Shown in pieces: positions 63,301 to 64,000 of a stretch of DNA of 64,000 nucleotides. Both the position numbers and the translations under genes were made by a program. Source of the DNA: Numida meleagris (Eukaryota > Chordata > Aves > Galliformes > Numididae). The stretch lies in the NCBI RefSeq assembly GCF_002078875.1, contig NC_034415.1, positions 15,049,778 through 15,113,777 of the forward strand, written 5' to 3'. The notes below the pieces were generated by a model. It ran no database searches and was not told the DNA's origin. It saw nothing but the letters and a program-made list of their open reading frames with translations. Positions within the stretch are counted from its first letter, which is position 1; the number at the start of each line of letters is the position of its first letter.

Positions 63301-64000
63301 CACAAGCAGCCTCCAGTGGACACGCTTAACCAGAACACACATAACCAGCTCTCCACTCCTACCCAGCACTGCATCCTCCTGCCCCGGGGAAACTAACTGC
63401 AGCTCCTCATGTCCCCAGAGCTGAGCAACCCTTGGGCAGGACAAATGGCAGCTGCAGGCTAACCCACAAAAGGGCCGTGGGCAGCACAGTACACGGAAGT
63501 CCTTAGCTCCAAGCAGTGCACCCTGCTTGCTGGAGATGAAAGAAACCTGCCCTCGAGGTACTGCTTTAAACAAGCACAGCCTCTGTGTTGAATCCACATG
63601 ACACTGCCGTGGTTTGACTTGCTCTTTGCACCCATGAAAAGAAGCTAAATACACAGATCTCTACTCAATACACGCATCCACATGAGAGTTTGCAGCAGTT
63701 ACAGTGCAGAGATCTGAAGGGCTGCTGCACCATGTGGGCATTCTGGTTATTCAGACACCCTGTCTCAAGAACTTTCTGGGCATCACAAACATACATATAC
63801 ACCCTCAAGAGCAGGAAGGTTTTTACTTGGTAGAGCTCCATTCAGTTTTCCACTTGTTACTGCTAGGAATTCATGTATCTCCCTGCACTGGTGATTTCAT
63901 ATCACATCACTTTCTTTTCAGCAGTAGTCAATGGAAGTCAGTAAGAGAAGCCCATATGATATGATCACAAATAATGACAGCACAGAGTTACTAAATAACC

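Larger units (their letters stand above)
58661..64000. other. Upstream intergenic region
   Basis: This is non-coding sequence with no supported gene. It contains a short CR1 remnant at 60.3 kb and a perfect 9-bp-arm hairpin at 59,271-59,292. LRRC8C is expected further right from known gene order, but no LRRC8-type leucine-rich-repeat or transmembrane coding sequence is present on either strand before the window ends. Open frames to 198 codons (61.6-62.2 kb) have no recognisable domain. Confidence 0.55.

Noticed and set aside
59545..64000. Search for the 3' end of LRRC8C in the right-hand part of the window.
   Set aside because: No leucine-rich-repeat or LRRC8 transmembrane coding sequence appears on either strand, so the neighbour lies outside the window.
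1..64000. CRISPR arrays, operons, phage, tRNA or rRNA genes, or a toxin or defence system.
   Set aside because: The window is vertebrate genomic DNA. I saw no spaced identical repeats, no tRNA box A/B pairs and no clustered short genes.

Overview
This window is vertebrate nuclear DNA, almost certainly from a galliform bird such as chicken. The evidence is (i) five fragments with the 3'-end signature of avian CR1 LINEs, (ii) a decayed mariner element resembling the chicken Galluhop family, (iii) long AT-rich non-coding DNA with two sharply GC-rich CpG clusters, and (iv) one protein-coding gene that is unmistakably a vertebrate LRRC8 family member. No prokaryotic or viral gene organisation is present. 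Nearly all short open reading frames here are chance frames.

The only confidently recognised gene is LRRC8D, a subunit of the volume-regulated anion channel (VRAC), read right to left. Its whole 855-codon coding sequence lies in one exon (6248-8815). That exon starts two bases before the ATG at a textbook 3' splice site (8818-8841). It probably ends at an AATAAA signal near 5157-5162, giving a 3' UTR of about 1.1 kb. The region from 1 to about 5.1 kb is downstream intergenic sequence with no supported gene.

The 5' UTR must be spliced from exons at higher coordinates. The best promoter candidate is a 1.35-kb CpG island at about 50,985-52,335, containing a 170-base assembly gap, GC boxes and a CCAAT box. 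A plausible minus-strand donor lies at 52,026. Two further minus-strand donor-like sites lie at 52,526 and 58,593; the second sits beside another CpG cluster at 58.3-58.6 kb. This suggests alternative first exons. If the island is the promoter, about 43 kb (8.8-52.0 kb) is LRRC8D intron. It holds CR1 fragments, the dead mariner element, a (CA)n microsatellite and two strong G-quadruplex-type tracts on the transcribed-sense strand.

The last 12 kb (52.3-64 kb) is upstream sequence with two more CR1 remnants and no supported coding gene. From the known vertebrate order LRRC8B-LRRC8C-LRRC8D-ZNF326, LRRC8C is expected beyond the right edge and ZNF326 beyond the left edge. I see neither.

I found no convincing new multi-gene system. 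The items most worth a second look are the multiple candidate LRRC8D first exons, the arrangement in which the upstream exon supplies the Kozak -3 base, the same-strand G-quadruplex tracts, the mariner fossil with two of three catalytic aspartates lost, and a small perfect hairpin with a UNCG-type loop.
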